DNA of 64,000 bases, taken from assembly GCA_028281945.1 (NCBI GenBank), contig JANQIW010000052.1, forward strand, positions 1-64,000, written 5' to 3'. The notes below the pieces were generated by a model. The model saw nothing but the letters and a program-made list of their open reading frames with translations. It was not told the DNA's origin and did not search any database. The position numbers and the translations under genes were made by a program. Source of the DNA: Prochloraceae cyanobacterium PL24a_bin.78. Lineage in GTDB: Bacteria > Cyanobacteriota > Cyanobacteriia > Cyanobacteriales > JANQIW01. Positions 26,385 through 35,788 of the stretch are shown piece after piece. Numbering within the stretch: the stretch's first letter is position 1; each line of letters begins with the position of its first letter.

Positions 26385-28463
26385 TTAAGAAACAGCCATG
26401 AAAAACTCCTGATATTGAGACTCAACTTGATCCAATTCAGATTTAATTGCCGTAGTTAAATCTTCCAAACGAGTTAATTCAGCATTATTATTAATTTCCT
26501 GAGATTCTTTCTGAGCAACTAAATTATCCAACTGAGCCTTACGAGAACGAATATCCTCATTAATTCTTGCCATAACCTCCTTCTCATAAGTATCAAAACA
26601 TTCCTTAATAGCATCATAAACAGGTTGCCATTGTTCTTGTGCCACACTAGGAAGATGCTTCAATAACTCCTTCTTGGTAGCCTTTACCAACTCCTTGCGA
26701 GCTTGATCCGCTTGCATAATACCAACACCCAGTCCTAATAAAGCTAATCGTAAAGGACCTAAAACAATTCCCGTCAAAGCCGTCATAATAGTACCCACAC
26801 CTAACACAGTAATAAAATTAAGAATAATATTCTTCCAATCAAAACCCGCACCAGCCATAGCCAAACCCGCCAGATTGCCTTGAGCCATCGAAAAAATCCC
26901 CGCCGCCCACTTGGCCCAACTAGGAGTATCTTCTTCATTACCACCGCTCATAAAAGAAGGAATTTTTTGCCCTGTCAACTTTTGAGTAATCTTATTAGTC
27001 ACCTTATTATAAGAATCCCCATAACTTCGAGCACTTAGAGATAACTGAGCGAAAGCCATATCCATTTCCTTTTCTGCGCCTAAACTCCATTCTGAAAGTT
27101 TATCATTAATATATCGCTCAAAAGCCTGTTGTAATTCTTTTTCAAAACCTTCTCTTTTTGACTGATTCAAGAAATCCAGAAACTTTAAATCTGGCTGATA
27201 TTGTAAAAAATCTACCTCAAAAGTATTGCCTAAATTTAATACATAATTGCGAAAAGAATCGGCAATCTTTTTAGCTTTATCATCCCTAACTTTTCTGATT
27301 TCCTCATTAAAATCATCTCGAATTTGGGTTAATTCTTCAAATTCTGGTGCAACAGAAGCAATCCTTTCTTTTAACTCTTGAATATCCTGTTGCAGGAGAG
27401 GAATTCTGCTACTAACTGCCTCCCGAACATTGTTATAAATTTGTTTCCCTAAAATCTTACCTTGTCGCAATTGGCCAATGGCTTTTTCCTTAGTTAAAAA
27501 AGTATTTAATGCTCCCATAAATTCAGGAAATCCTGTATTTTCTAAAGGAGAATTTGGGTCTTTTAATTGTTGACGTAAAGCTGGTAAAGAGGAAATAGGA
27601 AATACTCGATCGTGATAAATATCCACACCATCAATCATGCAATATTCTGCTAAATTTGCTTTAAAAACCCGGTGTAATTTTTCTTCAGCTTCTTCCAATT
27701 CTTCTGGATCATCGGGATCGATTAAGCTATCTTTAACTTGATCCCAAGCATTAATTAAAAAGAAAACCGTCAAACCTCGATCTTTAAGATAATTTTCTAA
27801 ATAACGACGTTCAGCCAAAGTGCAAGGTTGAGAAGCCCTTAAAACAAAGAGAATAGCGTGACAATTATTAATATAACCAAGAGACAATTCATTGCGAGCT
27901 TCAGTATCATTTAACCCTGGACTATCAACAATTTCCACCCCTTTTTCTAGTAGAGATAAAGGATATTCCACCACAGCGTAATCGATATTAGGAAAAGCTT
28001 GTTTTTGCTCTTTTTCTAACTTTTTAGCCTCAGCAGGATCGATAGTATAATTAGTTTTAAAACTTTTAAAATCCACAGTTTCAGGAGACTTCCCGTCATT
28101 AAAATATACAGTAACCTTTTTCTCATTGCCATAGCGTAATAAAGTCAAAATTGCTGTGCAAGGATTGACATCACTAGGCAATAACTTTTCCCCAATTAAA
28201 GCATTAAGAAAAGTACTTTTACCACGTTTCATATCACCTAAAACCAGCAAACGAAAAACACCTTCAATTAAATTTTTGCTAGTACGTTTTAAATCTTCAA
28301 TATCTCCATCTAATTCTAATTTTCCCGAATTTTCTTGACCAATAGATTCTGCTGTTTCCAAAATATTAGCCATATTGGCAAGATTCTTGCCCATTTCCCC
28401 ACGCACTTGGGCAAATCTTCCTAAATCCTTGAGTAAAACTTTGGTTTCCATTTGAGTCGTCAT
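26385..28463 (-). CDS. bacterial dynamin-like protein (BDLP type)
   Basis: At 692 aa it has almost the same length as the BDLP of Nostoc punctiforme. The GTPase domain carries 'LGDMKRGKSTFLNALIG' (G1, near residue 76), 'NPCTAILTLLRYG' (switch I), 'IVDSPGLND' (G3) and 'LINAWDQ' (G4). Long helical stalk regions flank a hydrophobic paddle at about residues 540-585 ('NFITVLGVGTIMTALTGIVL', 'LALLGLGVGIM'). The family assembles on membranes and drives tubulation or fusion, with suggested roles in thylakoid or cell-envelope maintenance and in some cases phage defence. It is transcribed in the same direction as the shorter dynamin-like gene 343 bp downstream. Confidence 0.9.
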   Translation of the reverse strand: MTTQMETKVLLKDLGRFAQVRGEMGKNLANMANILETAESIGQENSGKLELDGDIEDLKRTSKNLIEGVFRLLVLGDMKRGKSTFLNALIGEKLLPSDVNPCTAILTLLRYGNEKKVTVYFNDGKSPETVDFKSFKTNYTIDPAEAKKLEKEQKQAFPNIDYAVVEYPLSLLEKGVEIVDSPGLNDTEARNELSLGYINNCHAILFVLRASQPCTLAERRYLENYLKDRGLTVFFLINAWDQVKDSLIDPDDPEELEEAEEKLHRVFKANLAEYCMIDGVDIYHDRVFPISSLPALRQQLKDPNSPLENTGFPEFMGALNTFLTKEKAIGQLRQGKILGKQIYNNVREAVSSRIPLLQQDIQELKERIASVAPEFEELTQIRDDFNEEIRKVRDDKAKKIADSFRNYVLNLGNTFEVDFLQYQPDLKFLDFLNQSKREGFEKELQQAFERYINDKLSEWSLGAEKEMDMAFAQLSLSARSYGDSYNKVTNKITQKLTGQKIPSFMSGGNEEDTPSWAKWAAGIFSMAQGNLAGLAMAGAGFDWKNIILNFITVLGVGTIMTALTGIVLGPLRLALLGLGVGIMQADQARKELVKATKKELLKHLPSVAQEQWQPVYDAIKECFDTYEKEVMARINEDIRSRKAQLDNLVAQKESQEINNNAELTRLEDLTTAIKSELDQVESQYQEFFMAVS

Positions 28464-28533
28464 AAGTGATTGACAATTAATCGTTGATTTTTAATATTAA
28501 TGTAGCAAATTTGACTTTAGAATCAAACTCTAA

Positions 28534-29349
28534 CTATTTTTTTTCAGATAAATTCAAAGATAGAGATGGATGGCTAACAAAATTACTCTCTTTAAGAATT
28601 TTATCAAGATTGATCTCAGTTTCTAATAAACAAGCATGACCACTATGAGGAAGAACAAATATTTTCCCGTGAGATAACATCTGCACTAACCGTTTAGCTT
28701 CTCCTAAAGAATCTAAAAGTTTATCTTTCCCAGCGGCGATAATTAGTACTGGTTGGTGAATTTTTTGTAAAATATTCTCTTTGATAACAAAATTTTTTAA
28801 TAAAGATAATCGCCAAGAGACGGTTTCTGAAGGGACATATTTCATAGCATTTAATAAAGAACGGGATTCAGAAGCTTTCATTCTTCCCAAAGCTGCTAGG
28901 AAAGGCAATAAAATCAAACAACTTTGTCTGCTGAAAAAATCCGGTAAATATTCAGTGATAGGAATCCCTAAACTCAACCAAGGTTTTTGATTAAATGAAG
29001 TTGCAGGATTAATCAAAATCAGACGATGGAATAAATCAGGCGCAGAAAGTGCGGTATAAATAGCCAAACATCCTCCAAAGGATTCACCACAAAGGTAAAT
29101 ATAGCGTTGCCCATTTTTAGCGACTTCTTTTTTGATCAAATCGATTAACTCTAAACTAAGAGTATTCCAATCACTACAATCATGAGGAGGAATTACCAAA
29201 CAACGTACATCAAAATTGTCAGTTATCCCTTTCTGGGTATAAAATAATTTTCCCGTACAATCCAAACCAGGTAAATATATAAACAAAGGAAGATTTGGTT
29301 GAGGAGGCTTAGGTAGATAAAAGTGTAAGTAATTATTAATATTTCCCAT
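28534..29349 (-). CDS. alpha/beta hydrolase (esterase/lipase-like)
   Basis: This 271-aa alpha/beta hydrolase has an oxyanion-hole region 'LFIYLPGLDCTGKLF', a nucleophile elbow 'LCGESFGG' (Ser), the acid in 'IIAAGKDKLLD' (Asp) and the catalytic His in 'LPHSGHACLLE'. Together with the acyltransferase 125 bp upstream on the same strand it resembles, domain for domain, the plant esterase/lipase/thioesterase acyltransferases (phytyl ester synthase type), which fuse these two activities. A role in acyl transfer to phytol, plastoquinol or glycerides is therefore plausible but inferred. No signal peptide is seen. Confidence 0.8.
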   Translation of the reverse strand: MGNINNYLHFYLPKPPQPNLPLFIYLPGLDCTGKLFYTQKGITDNFDVRCLVIPPHDCSDWNTLSLELIDLIKKEVAKNGQRYIYLCGESFGGCLAIYTALSAPDLFHRLILINPATSFNQKPWLSLGIPITEYLPDFFSRQSCLILLPFLAALGRMKASESRSLLNAMKYVPSETVSWRLSLLKNFVIKENILQKIHQPVLIIAAGKDKLLDSLGEAKRLVQMLSHGKIFVLPHSGHACLLETEINLDKILKESNFVSHPSLSLNLSEKK

Positions 29350-29474
29350 TCTTACTTTTTTTTACTTGATAAATCCTTAGTTTTATTAACTTTTCAATTG
29401 AAATTCTAGATTAAATACATCTATACTTTTTCTTATAAGATTCTAGCACATCAATAATCATTTCTGATTTGAGA

Positions 29475-30200
29475 TTAAGCACATCCAATTTTAAGTAATT
29501 GAGTAATTTCTTCTTGTGCATATTCTAATAAATGATTTACAGCTTTTTTAGTTTCTCCACCGAGATATTGTGTTTTTAATTTCTTATCGATCCAATAAGG
29601 ATTTCCAATCAAAACATTAACTCTTTCGTACATAACCACTGGATGTAAATTAGGAGCATCAAACAAAGGCTCAGTGCCATCAAAAAGTTGTAACCATCTC
29701 AGAGGCATTCCTGAATGAATACTTTCAGAAGTAGAAGCAATAGCCACAGGTAAAACCACCAAATTAGGTAAAGAAGCTTTTAAGGCTAAATGAGCGAATC
29801 CTCGTTGAAAGGAGGTAATCTTTTCAGGGGAAGTCAACTTTACCATGGGTTTAGCTCCTTCAGGGAAAATACCTACCCATTCTTGGGATTGTAATAATTT
29901 AGTACTATAGTCTAAAAACAATTTCCCTCGATTCTGAGAATTTTCTAAGGCAAAGAATCCCAAAAAATCGATAAATTCTCGTAAGATTGGGGTTTGCCCC
30001 ATATATTGATGACAGGCAATGCGAATGGGGCGATTTAGAGCTTGAATCAGAATAAAAGCATCTAAAAAGCTACGATGATTGCTTACTACTATTACAGATT
30101 TAGCATTTTTAGGAATTCGATCTTGATTATATAGAAACATTTTCATCCCAATTCCATTGAGGATAAATTGAGACATTAAGAGAGAAACATTTAAAAACAT
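29475..30200 (-). CDS. lysophospholipid acyltransferase family protein
   Basis: The acyltransferase motifs are the HX4D box in 'VVSNHRSFLDAFI' (about residue 43), 'GFFALENSQNRG', and the acceptor-binding 'GIFPEGAKPMVK' at about 110-121. 'LPVAIAS' forms a later block. The 241-aa length suits the PlsC-like superfamily. Unlike the plsC at 38.9 kb, this protein pairs with an alpha/beta hydrolase, suggesting a specialised acyl acceptor such as phytol, plastoquinol or diacylglycerol. The ATG at 30200 is used; alternative Met codons follow at residues 9 and 19. Confidence 0.82.
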   Translation of the reverse strand: MFLNVSLLMSQFILNGIGMKMFLYNQDRIPKNAKSVIVVSNHRSFLDAFILIQALNRPIRIACHQYMGQTPILREFIDFLGFFALENSQNRGKLFLDYSTKLLQSQEWVGIFPEGAKPMVKLTSPEKITSFQRGFAHLALKASLPNLVVLPVAIASTSESIHSGMPLRWLQLFDGTEPLFDAPNLHPVVMYERVNVLIGNPYWIDKKLKTQYLGGETKKAVNHLLEYAQEEITQLLKIGCA

Positions 30201-30427
30201 TAAAAACCTATTAATATTAGAATTGTCATAATCAATTTATTAATTTTATTTTAGCTTAATATTTAGTTTGGTCTATCTCTTTAACAATATCTTTATTGAT
30301 AATTGTTACTAGAATTTGCTACAACAAAATACTAGGGGGAAATATTGATTAAAATAGTATTTGAAACCCTATTTTATCAAAATCTTTTTTTTAATGGTTA
30401 AATTTACTTTATTTTATAGCTAACTAG

Positions 30428-32035
30428 ATGATTGATAACGAAACGGAAAAAAATAAAAAATTTGCTCTAACCACGCCTTTGTATTATGTTAACAATGTCC
30501 CCCATATTGGTAGTGCTTATACAACTATGGTGGCAGATGTAATTGCTCGCTCAAAGCGATTACAGGGTAATTCTACCTTGTTAATTACAGGGGTTGATGA
30601 ACATGGGCAAAAAATTCAACGTACCGCAGAAAAAAAAGGAATTCCTCCCCAAAAACATTGTGACGAGATCGTTTCTAGTTTTAAATCTCTCTGGCAAAAA
30701 CTCAATATTTCTAACCATCGCTTTATTAGAACAACATCTTCTACTCATCATATTTTAGTAAAAGAATTTTTTAAAAAAGTTTGGGATCAAGGAGATATCT
30801 ATTTAGATAGACAACAAGGATGGTATTGTGTCGCTTGTGAAGAATTTAAAGACAAAAGAGAACTTACAGCTGATAATTATTGCCCTATTCATACAAACCT
30901 AAAAGCAGAATGGCGAGATGAAGAAAATTACTTTTTTAGATTGTCAAAATATCAAAAAATTTTAGAAAATTTTTATCAAGAAAATCCAGATTTTATCCAA
31001 CCAGAAAGTAGAAAAAATGAAATCTTAAACTTTGTTAAGCAAGGATTAAAAGACTTCTCAATTTCACGTATTAATCTAGATTGGGGTTTTCCTATCCCTA
31101 CAGATGCTAATCATACTATTTATGTTTGGTTTGATGCACTTCTAGGTTATGTAACAGCTTTACTAGATGAGGATCAAGAAGCAAATCTTGATAATGCCCT
31201 AAAAAAATGGTGGCCCATTAATCTACACCTAATTGGCAAAGATATTTTGCGTTTTCATGCCGTTTATTGGCCTGCAATGTTATTTTCTGCTGGTTTAACT
31301 CCTTCTAACAAAGTATTTGCCCATGGGTTTTTAACCAAAGATGGTCAGAAAATGGGAAAGAGTTTAGGTAATACAGTAGATCCGGTGGCATTAGTAGAGA
31401 GTTATGGTGCAGATGCCGTTCGTTATTATTTCCTTAAGGAAATCGAATTAGGGCGAGATGGGGATTTTAATGAAACTAGATTTATTAATGTTGTTAATGC
31501 TGATTTAGCTAATGATCTTGGGAATCTTCTGAATCGAACTTTAGGAATGCTTAATAAATACTTTAAGGGATCTTTATCAAATTTAACCGGAACAGATATT
31601 CCAGAAGATAATCCCCTGAAAATCATTGGTTTAAACCTAGGGGATAGGGTATTGGAAGCTTATAATCTTTTGAAATTTAGCCAAGCTTGCCTTGAAATAT
31701 TTACCTTGATTAGAGCCTGCAATAAATATATTGATGACAGTGCTCCTTGGAGTTTATTTAAACAAGATCGTAAATCTGAAGTTGAAACCATACTATACAC
31801 AGTATTAGAGTCAATTAGATTATCGGCTTATCTGCTTTCCCCCATTATTCCTACTCTGAGCACTAATATTTATAAACAACTCGGTTTTTCAATTGATTTT
31901 AATAATCTCAATTTCCATTTAATATCCCAAGACAATTTACATCATCAGTGGGGAAAACTTTCTATTAATCAAAATTTGAACAAACCATCCCCTGTATTTT
32001 CTAAGTTAGAATTACCATCAGAAAATACACAATGA
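30428..32035 (+). CDS. metG: methionyl-tRNA synthetase
   Basis: The class I synthetase signature HIGH is in 'YYVNNVPHIGSAYTT' near the N-terminus and the KMSKS loop is present as 'GQKMGKSLGNTV'. The connective zinc region has 'WYCVACEEF', the 'HGFLTKDG' strand precedes the loop, and the helical anticodon-binding domain occupies about residues 370-520. The length of 535 aa is that of the form without a C-terminal tRNA-binding (EMAP) domain. It charges tRNA-Met in the cytoplasm. It is followed by the LabA-like gene after 100 bp and may be cotranscribed with it. Confidence 0.96.
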   Translation: MIDNETEKNKKFALTTPLYYVNNVPHIGSAYTTMVADVIARSKRLQGNSTLLITGVDEHGQKIQRTAEKKGIPPQKHCDEIVSSFKSLWQKLNISNHRFIRTTSSTHHILVKEFFKKVWDQGDIYLDRQQGWYCVACEEFKDKRELTADNYCPIHTNLKAEWRDEENYFFRLSKYQKILENFYQENPDFIQPESRKNEILNFVKQGLKDFSISRINLDWGFPIPTDANHTIYVWFDALLGYVTALLDEDQEANLDNALKKWWPINLHLIGKDILRFHAVYWPAMLFSAGLTPSNKVFAHGFLTKDGQKMGKSLGNTVDPVALVESYGADAVRYYFLKEIELGRDGDFNETRFINVVNADLANDLGNLLNRTLGMLNKYFKGSLSNLTGTDIPEDNPLKIIGLNLGDRVLEAYNLLKFSQACLEIFTLIRACNKYIDDSAPWSLFKQDRKSEVETILYTVLESIRLSAYLLSPIIPTLSTNIYKQLGFSIDFNNLNFHLISQDNLHHQWGKLSINQNLNKPSPVFSKLELPSENTQ

Positions 32036-32135
32036 TAATAATGATGGTTTATATAGATCAACGACTAATGTCACAAAAGATAAAAGTAAATAAACAAGTA
32101 ATGTTTTTTTTGATAATAAAAGAGGTATTTTAAAC

Positions 32136-32735
32136 ATGTTTGAACATTTTGAGAACGATCCGGTTTTTCCACCGGAACAAGCTTTAGAAAATCGTGGTAA
32201 AGTAGCAATTTTTATAGATGGATCTAATTTATTCTATGCGGCATTACAATTAGGTGTGGAAATTGATTACACTAAATTGTTGTTTCGCTTGACTGGTGGT
32301 TCTAGATTGCTCAGGGCTTTCTTTTATACTGGGGTAGATCGTACTAATGAAAAACAACAAGGTTTTCTCTTGTGGATGCGTCGCAATGGTTATCGTGTCA
32401 TTGCTAAAGATTTAGTTCAGTTACCTGATGGCTCGAAAAAGGCTAACTTGGATGTGGAAATCGCTGTGGATATGATGGCTTTGGTTAATGCTTATGATAC
32501 GGCAGTTTTAGTTAGTGGGGATGGCGATCTCGCTTACGCTGTTGATGCTGTGAGTTATCGTGGAGCACGAATAGAAGTTGTTAGTCTCCGTTCTATGACT
32601 AGCGATAGCTTAATTAATGTTGCCGATCGTTATATCGATTTAGATCAAATTAAGGAAGATATTCAGAAAAATCCAAAATCTCCTCATCTTTATGGGGCAT
32701 TTTCTGGTTTTACTCTTTTAGAACAAGAGCCATAA
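32136..32735 (+). CDS. LabA-like NYN domain protein
   Basis: The NYN (PIN-like) domain spans about residues 20-165 with its acidic sites conserved: 'VAIFIDGSNLFYAALQLG', 'KKANLDVEIAVDMMALV', 'TAVLVSGDGDLAYAVDAV' and 'IEVVSLRS'. These acidic residues are expected to bind a metal and may cleave RNA. Cyanobacterial LabA proteins act in circadian output, repressing clock-controlled genes, though LabA-like paralogues may do other jobs. The length of 199 aa is typical. It sits between metG and lptC on the same strand. Confidence 0.88.
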   Translation: MFEHFENDPVFPPEQALENRGKVAIFIDGSNLFYAALQLGVEIDYTKLLFRLTGGSRLLRAFFYTGVDRTNEKQQGFLLWMRRNGYRVIAKDLVQLPDGSKKANLDVEIAVDMMALVNAYDTAVLVSGDGDLAYAVDAVSYRGARIEVVSLRSMTSDSLINVADRYIDLDQIKEDIQKNPKSPHLYGAFSGFTLLEQEP

Positions 32736-32829
32736 TTTCATATTAAAAAGATAATAATTTATTAGCATTTAGGTTATAAACTTGCAAGTAATTCCTAAGT
32801 GCTTTAATTTAAATCAAAAATATAAAAAA

Positions 32830-33984
32830 ATGATAAAAAAAATTCTAACAAAAACCACAATACAATTCTTGTTCATAATATTATTAGTAAATGTATATGG
32901 TTGCTCTCAAGGCAATAATCCTTCAAATATAGAAGAAAATCCTAGAGGAGAACAAACCAAAAAGGAAAAACCAGAAAGAAAACTCATTTTAGAAAATGCA
33001 ACTCTCGAACAGGCTAATGCACAAGGACAAATTTTATGGAAATTAAAAACTGATATCGCTGTATATAGCAAAGATAATAAGGTTGCTCAGTTAGAAAATC
33101 CTGTTGGTAATATCTATCAAGATGGTGAATTAGTTTTACAAGTAAGAGCTAAAACGGGAGAAATCTACCAAGATGGTGAAAAGGTTTTCCTTCGAGGAGA
33201 CATAACCGCTATCGATACTCGCAATAATGCTATCATTAAAGGAGATGAGGTGGAATGGCAACCTCAAGAAGATTTATTCATAATCACTGAAAATTTTCAG
33301 GTTTCCCATGCTAAGTTAAAAGTTACTGCATTAGAAGGTAAATATTCTACCAGAATTGAACGTTTAGAGTTAATTGATCAGATTGTAGCTGTAGGAATCG
33401 ATCCTCCTTTACAGTTAAAAACTGACCATCTCTATTGGGAGATTCCCCAAGAAAAGGTAATTGGCGATCGTCCTCTTGAAATACTTCGTTATGAAGATGA
33501 TAAAGTTATCGATCGAGTAGTAGCTGATAGTTCGGAGGTTAATTTTAATAATAATACTGCTGTATTAAAAGATAATGTAGAATTAAGATCCATCGAGCCT
33601 TCTATCCAAATTGCTAGTAATCAAATCACTTGGGAATATGAAAATCGTGTGGTTAGAACAGATGTACCTATCCAAATAGTTGACTACCAACAGGAAATTA
33701 CTGTAGTTGGCAATCAAGGAAAAGTGGATTTAGCAAAAGAAATAGCTCATTTATCAGGGGGCACTCAGGGAACCAGTAAGTCTAATCAAGCTCAACTTTA
33801 TGCTGAAGATTTGCTTTGGAATATTCCTACTGAAACGGTTGAAGCTATTGGTAATGTGATTTATCAACAACAAGAACCATCATTAAATGTGACTGGTGTG
33901 AAAGCTGTTGGCAAATTGAACGATAATACTATTGTGGTTACTGGGGATTCTGGGGATCGAGTATTCACAGAGATTATTCCATAA
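32830..33984 (+). CDS. lptC: LPS export ABC transporter periplasmic protein LptC
   Basis: The preferred start at ATG 32830 gives 'MIKKILTKTTIQFLFIILLV' with the lipobox-like 'NVYGC', a signal/lipoprotein anchor. The upstream TTG at 32782 would add 16 residues before the anchor and is less likely. The body holds LptC/OstA-like beta-jellyroll repeats ('LENATLEQANAQGQILWKLK', 'GEIYQDGEKVFLRGDITAID', 'VSHAKLKVTALEGKY'). At about 384 aa it is longer than the enterobacterial protein, as usual in cyanobacteria. It bridges the LptBFG transporter and the periplasmic LPS path. Other lpt genes are not in this window. Confidence 0.85.
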   Translation: MIKKILTKTTIQFLFIILLVNVYGCSQGNNPSNIEENPRGEQTKKEKPERKLILENATLEQANAQGQILWKLKTDIAVYSKDNKVAQLENPVGNIYQDGELVLQVRAKTGEIYQDGEKVFLRGDITAIDTRNNAIIKGDEVEWQPQEDLFIITENFQVSHAKLKVTALEGKYSTRIERLELIDQIVAVGIDPPLQLKTDHLYWEIPQEKVIGDRPLEILRYEDDKVIDRVVADSSEVNFNNNTAVLKDNVELRSIEPSIQIASNQITWEYENRVVRTDVPIQIVDYQQEITVVGNQGKVDLAKEIAHLSGGTQGTSKSNQAQLYAEDLLWNIPTETVEAIGNVIYQQQEPSLNVTGVKAVGKLNDNTIVVTGDSGDRVFTEIIP

Positions 33985-34068
33985 ACTATTTCTTAGATTT
34001 TTTTCTTTCCTATAAATTTAGCTTTATATGAGCTATTTACTTGAGAAAAGAATTTAAAACTTAGTTAT

Positions 34069-35364
34069 TTATGGATTTTTAACTAGGATATTTCTTTTAG
34101 GATCTCCAAGAAATTCTTTATTTTCAGGAGAAAGATTGTTGGGGTTAGGGATTAACTCCCAATGGTTGGATAATTTTTGCAAAAGTTTATCTTGTTGAGA
34201 ACGAAATTCGTCTAGATAATAACCATAATTAATAATAGCAAACCACACAGAACCTCGCTCTTTGGTGGGAATCATCCCTGCTAAGGCACTAACTTGATTT
34301 AAAGTTCCAGTTTTTACCGCTATACCATCTGGAATTTGACGGTATTCAATGGTTCCAAATTTGTCTCTCCCTGCTACGGGAAATAAATCAACCACTCCTA
34401 CGGTTTCTGATTGCAACAATCTTTCAATGGCAATTAACATTTTGCAAGCTCCACGGGGAGAAATTCGATTGTCTAACCCTAAACCAGAGCCATTTATTAA
34501 TTGAATTTCTGAATCAGGAAATTTCGCTGTTTTGGCAGCAACTTGAGCCACAACTTTCGCACCACCTATGGCATCTGCTAGAATTTGAGACATTTTGTTA
34601 TTGCTATAGATATTCATTTGTTTTAATATTTCAGTTAAAGTCAAGGATTTATGTTCTAAAACCAATTGAGAATTATTGGGAAGAGTTTGTTTAACTAAAA
34701 CACGACCATTGATAGTTACTTCTGGACGAGGTATTTCTACTGAAAGTGAGCGATATTGTCGGGAAGCTGTTCTTGACCAAAGGGCAGAATTTATACCTTG
34801 TTTGAGTAAATTCCCACTCGATAAGGTATTAGAATTAAAATTCATAGAAAAATTACCAGTAATGATGAGATTTCCGGTAACTCGACGAATTCCTAACTCA
34901 TTTAAGGCGTTACCAAGGGCAAAAGCTTCTTCCCAAACAAAAAAAGGATCTTGATTTCCTTCAACGATTAAATCTCCCTGTAATATTCCATTATTGACTT
35001 TGCCATTAATATAAATAAGGGTAGGAAACTGATATTGGGATCCCCAGGTTTTCAAAGCTGCTAAGGTGGTAGCAATTTTTGTTAAAGATGCTCCTGAAAG
35101 TAAAGAATTTCCTTCATGAGTGGCTAATTCTACCCAATCAGACTGTATACAAACTCCTTGACGATTCGTAGGAATGCCTTTCGCTTTTAAATCATTGAGA
35201 TAATTAGATACAATATCTTCTACAGATGGATCTGGCTGAGTTGGTAACATAAAAATTTCTGCTTCTCGCCATGATAAAACTGGAACAATATCTGGTTTAA
35301 TTTGTTTTTTACCTAATAATTCCATTAAAAAGGTACTAATACCAACAGCAATATTTTCTAACAT
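34069..35364 (-). CDS. dacB: D-alanyl-D-alanine carboxypeptidase, PBP4/DacB-type (S13 family)
   Basis: Penicillin-binding motifs of the S13 family are present: SxxK as 'GASLTKIATT' (Ser93, Lys96), SxN as 'YSNNKMSQ', and KTG as 'IAVKTGTLNQVSALAG'. It would trim or cleave peptidoglycan cross-links in the periplasm. The N-terminus (MLENIAVGISTFLMELLG) is a weak signal or anchor sequence, odd for an exported enzyme, so the true start or export route is uncertain. It converges with lptC, with 84 bp between the stops. Confidence 0.85.
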   Translation of the reverse strand: MLENIAVGISTFLMELLGKKQIKPDIVPVLSWREAEIFMLPTQPDPSVEDIVSNYLNDLKAKGIPTNRQGVCIQSDWVELATHEGNSLLSGASLTKIATTLAALKTWGSQYQFPTLIYINGKVNNGILQGDLIVEGNQDPFFVWEEAFALGNALNELGIRRVTGNLIITGNFSMNFNSNTLSSGNLLKQGINSALWSRTASRQYRSLSVEIPRPEVTINGRVLVKQTLPNNSQLVLEHKSLTLTEILKQMNIYSNNKMSQILADAIGGAKVVAQVAAKTAKFPDSEIQLINGSGLGLDNRISPRGACKMLIAIERLLQSETVGVVDLFPVAGRDKFGTIEYRQIPDGIAVKTGTLNQVSALAGMIPTKERGSVWFAIINYGYYLDEFRSQQDKLLQKLSNHWELIPNPNNLSPENKEFLGDPKRNILVKNP

Positions 35365-35788
35365 TATAAATCTCTGAGAAATTTGGAGAATAATTGATAA
35401 AAAGAATTATATATTGACTTAGAGTGATGATTCTTAGTCTATTTATTAAGAATACTATGATAAGACAAAAGAAGAAATTTTTTTAGGATTCTTTGGGAAT
35501 CCATAATTCCTCGAATACAGCCATCTTATATCAAATTGTATTTAATAAAGATAGAGTTAAAAAATCCCAAATCTAGGATAATTAACCAAAATTTATTCTC
35601 CCCATTCATCCCATTCTCCCCATTCATCCCATTCTCCTCTTAATGTCTATCACTATTAAAGAAAAACGATATTAGCAATTGGTTATTTTGATTTTTGAGG
35701 TTAAAATTCAGAGGCATAGTGAATTAGAGAGGAAGATTTCTTTTAAGATTATGTTAAAATCTTATTCAGCTTTATATTAATTTAATCG
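35365..35788. other. intergenic region upstream of plsX, 424 bp
   Basis: Spacer between divergent genes. It holds one copy of a dispersed repeat (35550-35638), described separately, and an AT-rich stretch directly before plsX that should contain the promoter of the lipid operon. No ORF was seen. Confidence 0.5.
35550..35638 (+). repeat. dispersed repeat, copy 1 (about 90 bp, CCCATTC-rich end)
   Basis: The core ATCTAGGATAATTAACCAAA and flanking AATTTATTC recur in reverse orientation at 57961-58041. The left part GATAGAGTT and an A-rich run also match. The right end is a short tandem array of CCCCATTC/CCCATTC-type units. Two copies more than 20 kb apart, both intergenic, indicate a small interspersed repeat (MITE-like or RNA-forming) spread in this genome. 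Confidence 0.8.
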
